From positions 124,001-188,000 of the forward strand of contig JAGQVE010000002.1 in NCBI GenBank assembly GCA_020438105.1: DNA of 64,000 bases, given 5' to 3'. Position 1 is the first letter of the stretch. Each line of letters starts with the position of its first letter. Shown in pieces: positions 43,400 to 52,992 of this stretch. Both the position numbers and the translations under genes were made by a program. Under the pieces are notes generated by a model that saw only the letters and a program-made list of their open reading frames with translations, did no database searches and was not told the origin of the DNA. Source of the DNA: Bacteroidales bacterium (GTDB taxonomy: Bacteria > Bacteroidota > Bacteroidia > Bacteroidales > JAADJA01).

Positions 43400-46300
43400 T
43401 TACAGGGTCTTTTTAACTTCCACCTCCTCGTATCCTTCGATGATGTCACCAACTTTGATATCGTTGAAATTTTCAATATTCAAACCGCACTCATAACCCG
43501 ACTTCACTTCTTTTACATCATCCTTGAATCGCTTGAGAGAGCCAAGTAATCCGGTGTAAACTACAATACCATCGCGGATAACACGAACTTTAGTTTTACG
43601 GGTTATCATTCCGTCAAGCACATAACAACCTGCAACTGTTCCAACCTTGGTAATTTTAAATACATCCCTGACTTCTACATTACACACAATCTTTTCTTCA
43701 ATATCCGGGGAAAGCATACCTTCCATGGCCGCTTTAATCTCTTCGATTGCCTGGTAAATTATAGAGTAGAGCCTGATATCGATCTGCTCAGCTTCAGCCA
43801 ACTTACGTGCCCCAACGGATGGACGCACCTGGAAGGCTACAATTACCGCATCAGATGCAGATGCAAGCATAACATCAGTTTCAGTTACCTGGCCCACCGA
43901 TTTATGTATAATATTTACCTGTATTTGCTCATTGGACAATTTCAGCAATGAATCGGATAATGCCTCCACAGAACCATCAACATCACCTTTAACAATGATA
44001 TTTAATTCTTTAAAATCGCCAATGGCAATCCTGCGTCCAATTTCATCGAGGGTAATGTGTTTTTGGGTACGCATTCCCTGTTCACGCTGTAATTGCGTTC
44101 TTTTGGTGGCAATTGCCTTGGCCTCTTTTTCATCACGCATTACATTAAAGACATCACCCGCCTGAGGTGCGCCATTCAATCCAAGCAACAGAACAGGAGC
44201 AGAAGGACCAGCTTCGGTAATTTTTTGATTTCTTTCGTTGTACATCGCTTTTACCCGGCCCATTGTGGAACCTGCCAGGACCACATCGCCATTGCGCAAA
44301 GTTCCATCCTGTACAAGCATTTTTGCAATGTAACCTCTTCCTTTATCCAGTGAACTTTCAATAACAGTTCCTTTTGCCAATTTGTTTGGGTTGGCTTTAA
44401 GATCTTGCAATTCAGCTTCCAATAATACTTTTTCAAGCAGTTCTTCAATATTTACCCCCTGCTTGGCCGAAACCTCCTGGCTTTGGAATTTACCACCCCA
44501 ATCTTCTACCAGAATATTCATCTTCGAAAGCTCTTCCTTAACTTTTTCAGGATTTGCAGCGGGTTTATCAATTTTATTAATAGCAAATACAATGGGAACA
44601 CCGGCAGCCTGTGCGTGATTGATTGCCTCAACAGTTTGTGGCATCACATTATCATCCGCAGCCACAACAATGATGGCAACGTCAGTAACACTTGCACCAC
44701 GTGCACGCATGGCGGTAAAAGCCTCGTGACCGGGAGTATCAAGGAAGGTGATTCTTCTTCCGTCATTCAGTACAACTTCATAAGCTCCAATATGCTGGGT
44801 AATACCACCAGCCTCTCCGGCTACCACATTACTTTTCCGGATATGGTCAAGTAATTTGGTTTTTCCATGATCAACATGCCCCATCACAGTTACAATAGGT
44901 GCCCTTGGTTCGAGATCCTCGGGATTATCCTCCCCTTCTTCAACTTCTGAAATGGCTTCAGCCACATCCACGCTCACAAATTCAACCTTGTAACCAAATT
45001 CTTCGGCAACAAGCGACAAGGTTTCCGCATCAAGCCGCTGATTGATTGATACAAAAAGCCCCAAAGTCATACAGGTAGAAATTACCTGGGTAACCGGAAC
45101 ATTCATCATGTTTGCCAATTCGTTTGCAGTAACAAATTCTGTTACCTTGAGAATATTTTTTTCCTGTTCTTGTTTTTCAAGTTCACGCTGACGGCTTTCG
45201 CTGAACGACTGTCGTTTTTCACGGCGGTGTTTTACGGCTTTTGATTTACCACCACCAGTGAGTTTTGCAAGCGTTTCTTTGATTTGTTGCTGTATATCTT
45301 CTTCTTTAATATCCGGGCGTTCCCTGTCGCGCCTGCCACGACGACCTTTGGGCTTACCTTTTCCGGCATCGCCTCTATTGTCGTGCTGTTCATGCTGCTG
45401 TTGTCCTCCCCCTTCGGAACCTTTTTGAATCCGTTTCCGCTTTTTCTTCTTACGTGATGAAATATTATCATCTTTAGAACTTGCCACCGGTTTTTTCTCC
45501 CGTTTTTTCTCTTCGGGTAACTCAATTTTATCTACGATCTTCGGTCCGGTTAATTTCGTAAATTGAGTTTTTATAAAGTTCGACTCCCTTTTCGGTTCTT
45601 CAACCGCAGGCTTTTCCTCAGGTTTGGGTGGTATAACTTCTTCTTTTTTAACTTCTGGCTTTTCAGTTTTAAATTCTTGTTCCTGTGCAGGCTTCTCTAC
45701 TTTCGTTTCTCGTTCCCTTCCAATCTCACGTTGCTTTCTCTTTTCTTCACGCTCTTTTTTCTTTTCCGCAGCAGATTTACGATCCGGTTTGGTTTTCATA
45801 TTCATATTATCCAAATCGATCTTTCCAAGAACCCTGGGAGTTAATCCATCATGCTCTTCTTCGACTGTTTCAGCAACAACCTCTGGCTCAGCTGCTTTTT
45901 CAACCTTTTCTTCAGGTTCAGGAACAACTTCGGTTTTTTCTTCCTCAGCTATTACCTTTTCTGATGGTTCTTCAACCTTATCTTCAACTTGCGGTTTTTC
46001 TTTCTCAGCTTTGGGTTCTGTTTCTTCTATGACAACTGGTTTGGGTTCAGGTTTTGTCTCAGCAGGAACAGGTTCTTTTTGCTCAGCTTTTATTTCTGAT
46101 TTCGAGATACTTGTATCCTTGATAAACACTTCATCAAAATCATCATCCTGATCCAAATCAGGCCGGAGATGGATATTATCATCAATACTGATAGTGTGAT
46201 GATCTGAGTAATCCAAACCGATCTTTTTTGCTTCCTCTTTCACCGATTTCTGGCCCTGGAATTTTTCCTCCAGCATCACGTACATATCAGGAGTTAGCTT

Positions 46301-46423
46301 GGTATTGGGGCTGGCAACAATAGTTACACCCTTTTTACCAAGAAATTCCACGATGGTGCTGATGCCCACATTGAATTCTCGAGCTGCTTTGCTAAGCCTT
46401 ATCGGTTTGTCAGTTTCTGCCAT
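43400..46423 (-). CDS. infB: Translation initiation factor IF-2
   Basis: 1007 residues. A short N-terminal helical domain ([15 protein letters not shown]) is followed by a long charged region rich in Glu, Lys and Pro (about residues 110-400), then a second IF2-N domain. The GTPase domain has [14 protein letters not shown] (G1), DTPGHEAF (G3) and NKIDKP (G4). IF-2 brings initiator tRNA to the ribosome. The acidic N-terminal region is longer than in E. coli and typical for Bacteroidota. It is third in rimP-nusA-infB. Confidence 0.97.
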   Translation of the reverse strand: MAETDKPIRLSKAAREFNVGISTIVEFLGKKGVTIVASPNTKLTPDMYVMLEEKFQGQKSVKEEAKKIGLDYSDHHTISIDDNIHLRPDLDQDDDFDEVFIKDTSISKSEIKAEQKEPVPAETKPEPKPVVIEETEPKAEKEKPQVEDKVEEPSEKVIAEEEKTEVVPEPEEKVEKAAEPEVVAETVEEEHDGLTPRVLGKIDLDNMNMKTKPDRKSAAEKKKEREEKRKQREIGRERETKVEKPAQEQEFKTEKPEVKKEEVIPPKPEEKPAVEEPKRESNFIKTQFTKLTGPKIVDKIELPEEKKREKKPVASSKDDNISSRKKKKRKRIQKGSEGGGQQQHEQHDNRGDAGKGKPKGRRGRRDRERPDIKEEDIQQQIKETLAKLTGGGKSKAVKHRREKRQSFSESRQRELEKQEQEKNILKVTEFVTANELANMMNVPVTQVISTCMTLGLFVSINQRLDAETLSLVAEEFGYKVEFVSVDVAEAISEVEEGEDNPEDLEPRAPIVTVMGHVDHGKTKLLDHIRKSNVVAGEAGGITQHIGAYEVVLNDGRRITFLDTPGHEAFTAMRARGASVTDVAIIVVAADDNVMPQTVEAINHAQAAGVPIVFAINKIDKPAANPEKVKEELSKMNILVEDWGGKFQSQEVSAKQGVNIEELLEKVLLEAELQDLKANPNKLAKGTVIESSLDKGRGYIAKMLVQDGTLRNGDVVLAGSTMGRVKAMYNERNQKITEAGPSAPVLLLGLNGAPQAGDVFNVMRDEKEAKAIATKRTQLQREQGMRTQKHITLDEIGRRIAIGDFKELNIIVKGDVDGSVEALSDSLLKLSNEQIQVNIIHKSVGQVTETDVMLASASDAVIVAFQVRPSVGARKLAEAEQIDIRLYSIIYQAIEEIKAAMEGMLSPDIEEKIVCNVEVRDVFKITKVGTVAGCYVLDGMITRKTKVRVIRDGIVVYTGLLGSLKRFKDDVKEVKSGYECGLNIENFNDIKVGDIIEGYEEVEVKKTL

Positions 46424-46479
46424 AAAAACCTTCTAAAATAATATCTTAATTTTTCTAAAATTCGCTAAAGTAGTACATT

Positions 46480-47715
46480 TTATTCAAACTCCTCTTGCAG
46501 TATCCTGATTACCTCTTTGATGGTTTCTTCCTCCAAATCGGTTCTTTTTACCAGGTCAGCAATATCCAGATCGAGCACACTTTTTGCAGTATCACAGCCA
46601 ATGGCTTTGAATTCTTCAATGATCCACTGATCGATTTCATCTGAGAATTCCTGCAAATCAACATCCTCTGCATCTATATCACTTTCGCGGAACACATCAA
46701 TTTCATATCCGGTCAGTTTTCCGGCCAGTTTAATATTAAAACCGCCTTTGCCAATAGCCAGGGAAACCTGATCAGGTTTGAGGTAAACTTCAGCCCGTTT
46801 TTCGTCTTCCACAATATTGGTTGACGATATTTTTGCCGGGCTCAAAGCCCTTTGAATATAAAGTACAGGATTATTGGTAAAATTAATTACATCAATGTTT
46901 TCATTCTTCAATTCCCGCACAATGCCGTGGATTCGCGAGCCTTTCATACCCACACATGCACCTACAGGATCAATTCTGTCGTCGTATGATTCAACTGCAA
47001 TTTTAGCCCGCTCACCAGGAACACGCACGATGTTTCGAATGGTGATCAGTCCATCAAAAACCTCTGGGACCTCAGATTCAAAGAGACGTTCGAGGAAAAC
47101 AGGTGAGGTTCTTGACAATATAATTGCCGGTGTATTATTACGCATTTCAACTTTAGAAACAACTGCGCGAATGGTATCACCCTTCCTGTAAAAATCAGAA
47201 GGAATCTGCTCCGATTTCGGAAGAATCAATTCAATCCCTTCATCGTCAAGCACAAGAATTTCCTTTTTCCACACCTGGTAAACTTCGCCGGTAATGATCT
47301 CACCAATGCGTTCTTTGTATTTTTTATACACATTGTCTTTTTCGTATTCCTGTATTTTCGACATCAGGTTTTGCCTGATAGATAAAATATCACGACGGCC
47401 AAAATCAAGCATCTTGATCTCTTCAGAAACTTCCTCCCCTACTTCAAAATCAGGCTCAATTTTAATGGCTTCAGAATAAGGTATCTGAAGATTTTCATCC
47501 TCCACGTCATCATCTTCAACTATCGCACGATTTCTCCATATCTCGAGGTCACCGGTGTCGATATTAACAATAATGTCGAAGTTTTCATCTGTACCAAATC
47601 GCTTGGCTAACATGTGTCTGAAAACATCCTCAAGGATCCGCATCATCGTTTCACGTTCGATGTTTTTGAATTCCTTAAATTCTGAAAAGGTCTCGACAAG
47701 ATTTATGTGTTCCAT
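46480..47715 (-). CDS. nusA: Transcription termination/antitermination factor NusA
   Basis: 411 residues: an N-terminal RNA polymerase-binding domain, an S1 domain (GEIITGEVYQVWKKEILVL), KH1 with VGACVGMKGSRIHGI and KH2 with LAIGKGGFNIKLAGKLTG. It lacks the long C-terminal repeats of E. coli NusA, as is usual in Bacteroidota. It lies 25 nt or more from rimP and 56 nt from infB in the same operon. Confidence 0.96.
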   Translation of the reverse strand: MEHINLVETFSEFKEFKNIERETMMRILEDVFRHMLAKRFGTDENFDIIVNIDTGDLEIWRNRAIVEDDDVEDENLQIPYSEAIKIEPDFEVGEEVSEEIKMLDFGRRDILSIRQNLMSKIQEYEKDNVYKKYKERIGEIITGEVYQVWKKEILVLDDEGIELILPKSEQIPSDFYRKGDTIRAVVSKVEMRNNTPAIILSRTSPVFLERLFESEVPEVFDGLITIRNIVRVPGERAKIAVESYDDRIDPVGACVGMKGSRIHGIVRELKNENIDVINFTNNPVLYIQRALSPAKISSTNIVEDEKRAEVYLKPDQVSLAIGKGGFNIKLAGKLTGYEIDVFRESDIDAEDVDLQEFSDEIDQWIIEEFKAIGCDTAKSVLDLDIADLVKRTDLEEETIKEVIRILQEEFE

Positions 47716-47740
47716 TTTTATAATAGTACTTTATTGTTAG

Positions 47741-48187
47741 CTACTTAAATGATATTTCAGGCTTCACTGTTTTGATTTCTTCAAATTTAAAATCTGCCTG
47801 CGTTTTAGTTTTCGCTTTTTTATCTGCCTTATATTCCACTTTTATCCCTTCATCATCTACTGAAAGCAAAGTGGCTTTTAACTTTTGACCATCATTCAGG
47901 GATATCCTGATTTCTCTGCCCACATATTTTTTGTATTGCCTGAGCAATTTAAATGGGGAATCAAGCCCAGGAGAGCTCACACGAAGTTCGTAATCTTCTT
48001 CATCCCTGTCGAAAGCCGATTCAATCAACCTGCTGACCTGAACACACTCACCAATGCTGATCCCGTTGTCACCGTCAACATATACATCAATCACATTGGT
48101 GGAGGATATTTCGATATCAACTAAAAACTTATCACTCCCTTCCAGATGATTTAAAACGATTTCTTCTATTTTAACTTTATTCAGCAT
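47741..48187 (-). CDS. rimP: Ribosome maturation factor RimP
   Basis: 148 residues from the ATG at 48187; an in-frame TTG three codons earlier is also open but less likely. The N-terminal domain has DIEISSTNVIDVYVDGDNGI and VQVSRLIESAF; the C-terminal SH3-like domain has VGREIRISLNDGQKLKATL. It helps 30S subunit assembly. First gene of the operon with nusA and infB, behind a leader of about 90 nt that holds a terminator-like hairpin. Confidence 0.93.
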   Translation of the reverse strand: MLNKVKIEEIVLNHLEGSDKFLVDIEISSTNVIDVYVDGDNGISIGECVQVSRLIESAFDRDEEDYELRVSSPGLDSPFKLLRQYKKYVGREIRISLNDGQKLKATLLSVDDEGIKVEYKADKKAKTKTQADFKFEEIKTVKPEISFK

Positions 48188-48197
48188 TTTGTCCAAT

Positions 48198-48221
48198 AAA
48201 AGAGGGGACTAATGCCCCCTC
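48198..48221 (-). terminator. Terminator-like attenuator hairpin in the rimP leader
   Basis: On the minus strand GAGGGG (48221-48216 region) and CCCCTC (48207-48202) form a GC-rich stem with an 8-nt loop, followed by TTTTATT. It ends about 11 nt before the rimP ATG, so it could stop transcription early or hide the ribosome-binding site. Confidence 0.6.
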
Positions 48222-48242
48222 AACTCATGTTTCCTATCGTTG

Positions 48243-48258
48243 ATCGCTCGTTTGCGAT
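48243..48258 (-). promoter_or_regulatory. Upstream hairpin in the rimP leader
   Basis: ATCGC, six bases, GCGAT form a small stem-loop in the leader, ahead of the terminator-like hairpin. It could act as an anti-terminator partner or protein-binding site; this is inferred from position only. Confidence 0.35.
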
Positions 48259-48282
48259 ATAATTGCGTTCTAAAAAGCGGTG

Positions 48283-48290
48283 CAAAGATA
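48283..48290 (-). promoter_or_regulatory. -7 box of the rimP-nusA-infB operon
   Basis: The minus strand reads TATCTTTG, followed by CACC, a textbook Bacteroidota -7 element (TAnnTTTG). Transcription should begin near 48279 and give a leader of about 92 nt. A -33 TTG at the ideal distance was not found. Confidence 0.6.
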
Positions 48291-48330
48291 AATATTTATT
48301 TTGAAAAAAATATTTTATCCAAACTTTATT

Positions 48331-50370
48331 TTAATTCAATGAGTTCAGAAATCCCAGTACCTTTTTACTCACCTGCGCACCTGAAAACCCAAACTTTTCA
48401 TCCAACACCTTGTAGGGAGCAGAGTACCCAAAATGATCAAGGCCGAAAACAAAACCATTATCGCCCACCAATCCTTGCATTGTAACCGGCAGCCCTGCTG
48501 TTAATGCAAATATGGGTTTACCTTTTGGCAGTACTTTAAGTTGATAAGCCTTTTCCTGTTCCCTGAATAAACCCTCAGAAATAACTGAAACAACCTGTGA
48601 ATCAATTCCATTATTTTTTAAAATAGCTGCCGTATCAATAAGGGTGCTCACTTCTGAACCACTGGCAACCAAAATTACATCTGCAATGCTTTCAGCTGAC
48701 AAAGCTATATAAGCACCTTTTTCAGCATATTTTGCCCTGCTAAAAGAATCACCATTCCCGTTCACTGGCAGATTATTAATGTTCTGTCTTGATAGGATCA
48801 GTCCCGTTGGAGTATAAACATTTTCCATGGCCATTTTCCAGGCTACACGGGTTTCTTCTGCATCCGCAGGACGAAGTACCAGCATACTGTTTTTACCATC
48901 ATGGTTTTTGAGCCTTTCCAGCAACCTTAATTGTGCTTCCTGCTCAACAGGCTGGTGCGTTGGTCCATCTTCCCCTACCCTGAACGAATCATGTGTCCAC
49001 ACATATTTTACCGGCAACTGCATAAGTGCAGCCATTCGAATGGCCGGTTTCATATAATCTGAAAAGGCAAAAAAGGTACCACACACTGGGATTACATAAC
49101 TCAGTGCCATTCCATTTGCAAGTGCTGCCATCGTTAACTCCGATACCCCGGCATGCAGAAATGCACCTGAGAAGTCGCCCTTTTTGATCGTGCTGCTGTT
49201 TTTTAGGAATCCATCCGTTTTATCTGAATTTGCCAAATCGGCTGACATTACGATCATATTTTCGAATGCTTTTGCAAAATGAACCAGAACAGCACTGGAA
49301 GCAGCACGAGTGGCAATATTTTCTTTGATCTCTATATTGGCAAAGTCAATAACAGGAATTTCTCCGGCCAATATTTTCATTAATTTATCGGCTAATTCGG
49401 GATTTGCCACTTTCCAGTCATGGTATTCCTTTTCTTTTGATTTTACCATCTCCCGTTTTTCAGAATTTACCCGGTTATACAATTCTTCCGTTTCCCGTAA
49501 TTTTGCAAATGGATTTTCAGGATCTCCGCCCAGATTTAATATCGTATTATGAACATCTGCACCAGCGGCACTCAGAGGTTGTCCGTGCGTTGAGACCATT
49601 CCTTCAAAACTTTCATTTTGAGCTGTCCGGGCCCCTTTTCCCATCACGGTTCGGCCAATAATAAGCACCGGCTTTTCATTTTCCTGCTGAGCTTTCATCA
49701 GCGCTCCCCTTATCTCATCAGGATCATTGCCATTAATGGTCATAACACGCCATCCCCAGGCAATGTATTTTGTAGCGGTATCCTCAGTACTTACTTCATC
49801 CACCTTGGTTGATAGTTGCACATCGTTAGCATCGTAAAACATAACCAGGTTATTCAAGCCTAAAAATCCGGCTATCCTCCCGGCTCCTTGTGATATTTCT
49901 TCCTGAATACCTCCATCAGAAATAAAAGTGTATGTTTTATGCGACATCCAATCACCAAACCTTGCTGCTAAAAATCTTTCAGCTATCGCTGATCCCACCG
50001 CCATCACATGCCCCTGACCCAATGGTCCGGATGTATTTTCAACGCCACGTTTTACATCCAGTTCAGGATGTCCGGGTGTGGGACTACCCCATTGCCTGAA
50101 ATTTTCGAGATCATCCTGAGTGAATGTACCCACTAGATGCAACATGGAATACAACATGGACGACATGTGGCCGGGATCAAGGAAAAACCTGTCGCGAAAT
50201 GGCCATGCAAGGTCATCCGGATTATAGTTCAGGAATTCGGCATAAAGTAAATTTATAAAATCAGCACCACCCATTGCACCTCCCGGATGCCCTGAGTTGG
50301 CCTTTTCAACCATCGATAGTGCCAATACTCTGATATTATCAGCAGCTTTTGTTAAAATGGAATTCTCCAT
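48331..50370 (-). CDS. tkt: Transketolase
   Basis: 679 residues, full length. It shows the thiamine diphosphate enzyme layout: SMVEKANSGHPGGAMGGAD near the start, GPLGQGHVMAVGSAIAER and the GDxxxxE-type region (FISDGGIQEEISQGAG, slightly altered) in the first domain. The pyrimidine-domain stretch VWTHDSFRVGEDGPTHQPVE comes later. It works in the non-oxidative pentose phosphate pathway. Located 20 nt after pdxB on the same strand. Confidence 0.96.
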   Translation of the reverse strand: MENSILTKAADNIRVLALSMVEKANSGHPGGAMGGADFINLLYAEFLNYNPDDLAWPFRDRFFLDPGHMSSMLYSMLHLVGTFTQDDLENFRQWGSPTPGHPELDVKRGVENTSGPLGQGHVMAVGSAIAERFLAARFGDWMSHKTYTFISDGGIQEEISQGAGRIAGFLGLNNLVMFYDANDVQLSTKVDEVSTEDTATKYIAWGWRVMTINGNDPDEIRGALMKAQQENEKPVLIIGRTVMGKGARTAQNESFEGMVSTHGQPLSAAGADVHNTILNLGGDPENPFAKLRETEELYNRVNSEKREMVKSKEKEYHDWKVANPELADKLMKILAGEIPVIDFANIEIKENIATRAASSAVLVHFAKAFENMIVMSADLANSDKTDGFLKNSSTIKKGDFSGAFLHAGVSELTMAALANGMALSYVIPVCGTFFAFSDYMKPAIRMAALMQLPVKYVWTHDSFRVGEDGPTHQPVEQEAQLRLLERLKNHDGKNSMLVLRPADAEETRVAWKMAMENVYTPTGLILSRQNINNLPVNGNGDSFSRAKYAEKGAYIALSAESIADVILVASGSEVSTLIDTAAILKNNGIDSQVVSVISEGLFREQEKAYQLKVLPKGKPIFALTAGLPVTMQGLVGDNGFVFGLDHFGYSAPYKVLDEKFGFSGAQVSKKVLGFLNSLN

Positions 50371-50389
50371 CAGAAAATTAAATATTTAA

Positions 50390-51511
50390 TTACACACCTA
50401 TATGAAATCCAAAGGACTTCAATTTTAATTTAACTTCTTCACCAGCGTTATGAAGGATCAATTCCCAACCTGAATTTTCATGCCGATACACATAATTTCT
50501 CCGCAAATCCTTAAAATGATCCGGAGCGGATTTTAAAGTAACGGAATCAGCATGAATGGGATAAACAGCATTAAAAACCATTCTGAATATTTCCAGGTTA
50601 GACAATCCTTGGCAATTCAATTCCATTTGCCTGGGATCAGCCGGGATGTTTGGGAACCAATCATCTTTTCCCAATCCGTAAAAATCGCTTACAGCATGAA
50701 CAACCATCGCAGTGGCATTGGCCTTCCCTTCCACTGAATATCCGGCTATGTGGGGTGTTGAAATACCCGCCATATTCATTAATTCCTCATCAATTTCAGG
50801 TTCATTTTCCCAAACATCTATCACCAGTTTTTTTATAAAACCTTCACGGTAGGCATACTTGAGCACCTCTGTATCCAATACGGCACCCCGGGAAGTATTG
50901 ATTAAAACAACCGGCCTGTTCAGTCCCTCGAAAAAGGACTCATTCAAAAGGTGAAATGTTTTATCTGCTCCCCCAAAGGTTAGCGGAACATGAATGGTAA
51001 TATAATCGGCTTTTTGCTGAATTTCTTCCAGATTTACAAACCCTTCCTGCCCTTCGGCTCTTGCACGGGGCGGATCGTTCAATAAAACGTTCATGCCCAG
51101 CAATTCAGCAACTCTTTTTATTCTTGAGCCAATTTCGCCAACTCCAATTATACCGATCGTTTTACCTACCAAATCGAGTTTCTCATTTGCAGCCTTCTCA
51201 ATCAGTCCTGATGTAACATATTGCTCAACAGCACCAGCATTGCTGCCTTTTGCGGTAGCCCATTCAATATTGTGATCCATGCAATATAGCTTGTCGATAT
51301 GGTCATCACCAATTGTGGCAGTTACAATAAATTTAACAGCTGTTTTTTTGAGTAAATCAGCATTGCATTGCGTAATTGAACGTGTTAGTAAAACATCGGC
51401 ATCTACAAGCAAATTGCTATTAATTTCATCACCGGGGAGGTAAACAATCTCTCCATAAGGTTCAAAAACCCCTTTGAGGAAAGGTATTTTGTCGTCGGCA
51501 ACAATTTTCAT
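50390..51511 (-). CDS. pdxB: 4-phosphoerythronate dehydrogenase PdxB
   Basis: 373 residues of the D-2-hydroxyacid dehydrogenase family: MKIVADDKIPFLKGVFEPYG at the N-terminus, the NAD loop GKTIGIIGVGEIGSRI, and INTSRGAVLD and DVWENEPEID around the active site. The C-terminal extension of about 90 residues (from about residue 285) is the PdxB dimerisation domain, which separates it from SerA. It oxidises 4-phosphoerythronate in pyridoxal phosphate synthesis. Upstream of tkt; erythrose-4-phosphate links the two enzymes. Confidence 0.92.
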   Translation of the reverse strand: MKIVADDKIPFLKGVFEPYGEIVYLPGDEINSNLLVDADVLLTRSITQCNADLLKKTAVKFIVTATIGDDHIDKLYCMDHNIEWATAKGSNAGAVEQYVTSGLIEKAANEKLDLVGKTIGIIGVGEIGSRIKRVAELLGMNVLLNDPPRARAEGQEGFVNLEEIQQKADYITIHVPLTFGGADKTFHLLNESFFEGLNRPVVLINTSRGAVLDTEVLKYAYREGFIKKLVIDVWENEPEIDEELMNMAGISTPHIAGYSVEGKANATAMVVHAVSDFYGLGKDDWFPNIPADPRQMELNCQGLSNLEIFRMVFNAVYPIHADSVTLKSAPDHFKDLRRNYVYRHENSGWELILHNAGEEVKLKLKSFGFHIGV

Positions 51512-51891
51512 AAGGCGCTTTTTAGTTATTACAAATCTCTCCTTAAATTGATTGATTCAAAATGGCAGTTCATAACATCCTGATGACGGGCAAAAGTAAA
51601 AAAATAGTAATGTTGTATTTGGCGTGTTGAAAACTGATGAAAAATATCGGATTAATCAAATCTGGCTTAAAATGGCCTTTTCATTGATTAGTTATGTGCA
51701 CTGATCGGATTAATTTGAGTCAGTTTAAGATGAATAAACAATTGTGCGCCTGAATCATCAAATTAGATCGCTCATAATCATCATACCCAATATTAAGCCC
51801 ACTTTTACAAATTGTAATTTATAATTTAGAATTTCAATTTTTTATAAATCAAATTGAAAACGTGAGCCGGCGTGCCGTAGGTGCGCAATAA
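51512..51891. other. 380-nt intergenic region, no gene seen
   Basis: AT-rich spacer between the hydE end and the pdxB start. The only clear signal is a minus-strand TACTTTTG (51598-51591), a probable pdxB -7 box with a leader of about 75 nt. A short GC-rich stretch at 51862-51885 (with CGGC/GCCG arms) just after hydE may fold, but no T-run follows close by. Confidence 0.5.
51591..51598 (-). promoter_or_regulatory. Probable -7 box of pdxB-tkt
   Basis: TACTTTTG on the minus strand matches TAnnTTTG. No TTG lies at the usual -33 distance. The leader to the pdxB ATG (51511) would be about 75 nt. Confidence 0.4.
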
Positions 51892-52992
51892 CTACGAATC
51901 AAATCCCAATCCCTTTACCCGATTCGCAAAATGCTTCGAATCCCCCCACTCCCCAAATTTGATCTGATATCCGTTTAAGTTACCAGATTCATTGATCTTT
52001 TTAATCAACGCATCAGCCTCGGTGAGGTAGGGTTTATTTTCATAGAGGAAATAGTTTTCCCGGTATTTCAAGGGCGTGAAATTGGGCATCAGCACATTGG
52101 CTCCGGAACAAATCGCTTGCATCCGACCATCATCTGCAAGCGAATCGAGAGCAGTGGCCGCTGCAATGTTTATGTCGGGCATTAAGATACGTAAAACTGC
52201 AATCATTAGCAGTGAAAGTGCCAGCCGTTCATCTTTCGGTAACAGTTGATCTCTTTTTTCAAACAAAGGTGTATCCTTGTGTTCGATGTAGGGACCCATA
52301 CCCACCATATCTACATTAAGCATTTTCAACATCAGCAGGTCATCGGCGAGGTTTTCGGGAGTTTGACCAGGCAACCCGATCATCATACCCGAACCTACCT
52401 GGTAACCGGTCTCTTTCAGGTATTGCAGGGAGTTCAGCCGGTTCAGCAGGAAATGTTTTTTATTGTTGGGATGGATCTTATAATAAAGATCGGGATCGGA
52501 TGCTTCGAAACGCAACAAATACCGGTGTGCTCCACTGTCGAACCATCGCTGGTAGGTCTCTTTGGATTGATCACCGCAAGACAGTGTGATGCCCAGCTTT
52601 CCGTGCGATAAAATTTTGATCTTACGAACCAGGTTGTCGATCTTGATGATGAAATCCTCGTTTGTTCGTTCTCCCGATTGGATCACCACCGAACCGTAAT
52701 TATTTTCAAACGCATGCTGGGCACAAGCAATCACTTCATCTTCTTCGAGGCAATATCGCTCCACCTGCGCATTTCCGGTGCGAATGCCACAATAGAGGCA
52801 ATTTTTTTCACACCTGTTCGAAAACTCGATCAGACCCCGCAAGTAAACATTTTTACCAACGTTTTCAGACCTCACCTTAGCTGCTTTCTGAAAAATCAGG
52901 TCCCGCTCCGCTTTGCTAGTCACAGTAAGCAACCGGATCAGGTCTTCGCGCGTCAACAATTCTTTATCCAATATATGAACAATGTCAGGCAT
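51892..52992 (-). CDS. hydE: [FeFe]-hydrogenase maturase HydE (radical SAM)
   Basis: 366 residues from the ATG at 52992, which overlaps the hydF stop by 8 nt; an upstream ATG at 53034 is open but lies within hydF. RGLIEFSNRCEKNCLYCGIR contains the CX3CX2C radical SAM cluster. IRTGNAQVERY and SGMMIGLPGQTPENL are further HydE landmarks. With HydG and HydF it builds the 2Fe part of the H-cluster. It is the last gene of the hydrogen cluster. Confidence 0.92.
   Translation of the reverse strand: MPDIVHILDKELLTREDLIRLLTVTSKAERDLIFQKAAKVRSENVGKNVYLRGLIEFSNRCEKNCLYCGIRTGNAQVERYCLEEDEVIACAQHAFENNYGSVVIQSGERTNEDFIIKIDNLVRKIKILSHGKLGITLSCGDQSKETYQRWFDSGAHRYLLRFEASDPDLYYKIHPNNKKHFLLNRLNSLQYLKETGYQVGSGMMIGLPGQTPENLADDLLMLKMLNVDMVGMGPYIEHKDTPLFEKRDQLLPKDERLALSLLMIAVLRILMPDINIAAATALDSLADDGRMQAICSGANVLMPNFTPLKYRENYFLYENKPYLTEADALIKKINESGNLNGYQIKFGEWGDSKHFANRVKGLGFDS

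Noticed and set aside
45624-46151. Plus-strand 175-codon Ser-rich open frame
   Set aside because: It is antisense to the Glu/Lys-rich N-terminal region of infB, and its composition is explained by those codons read backwards.
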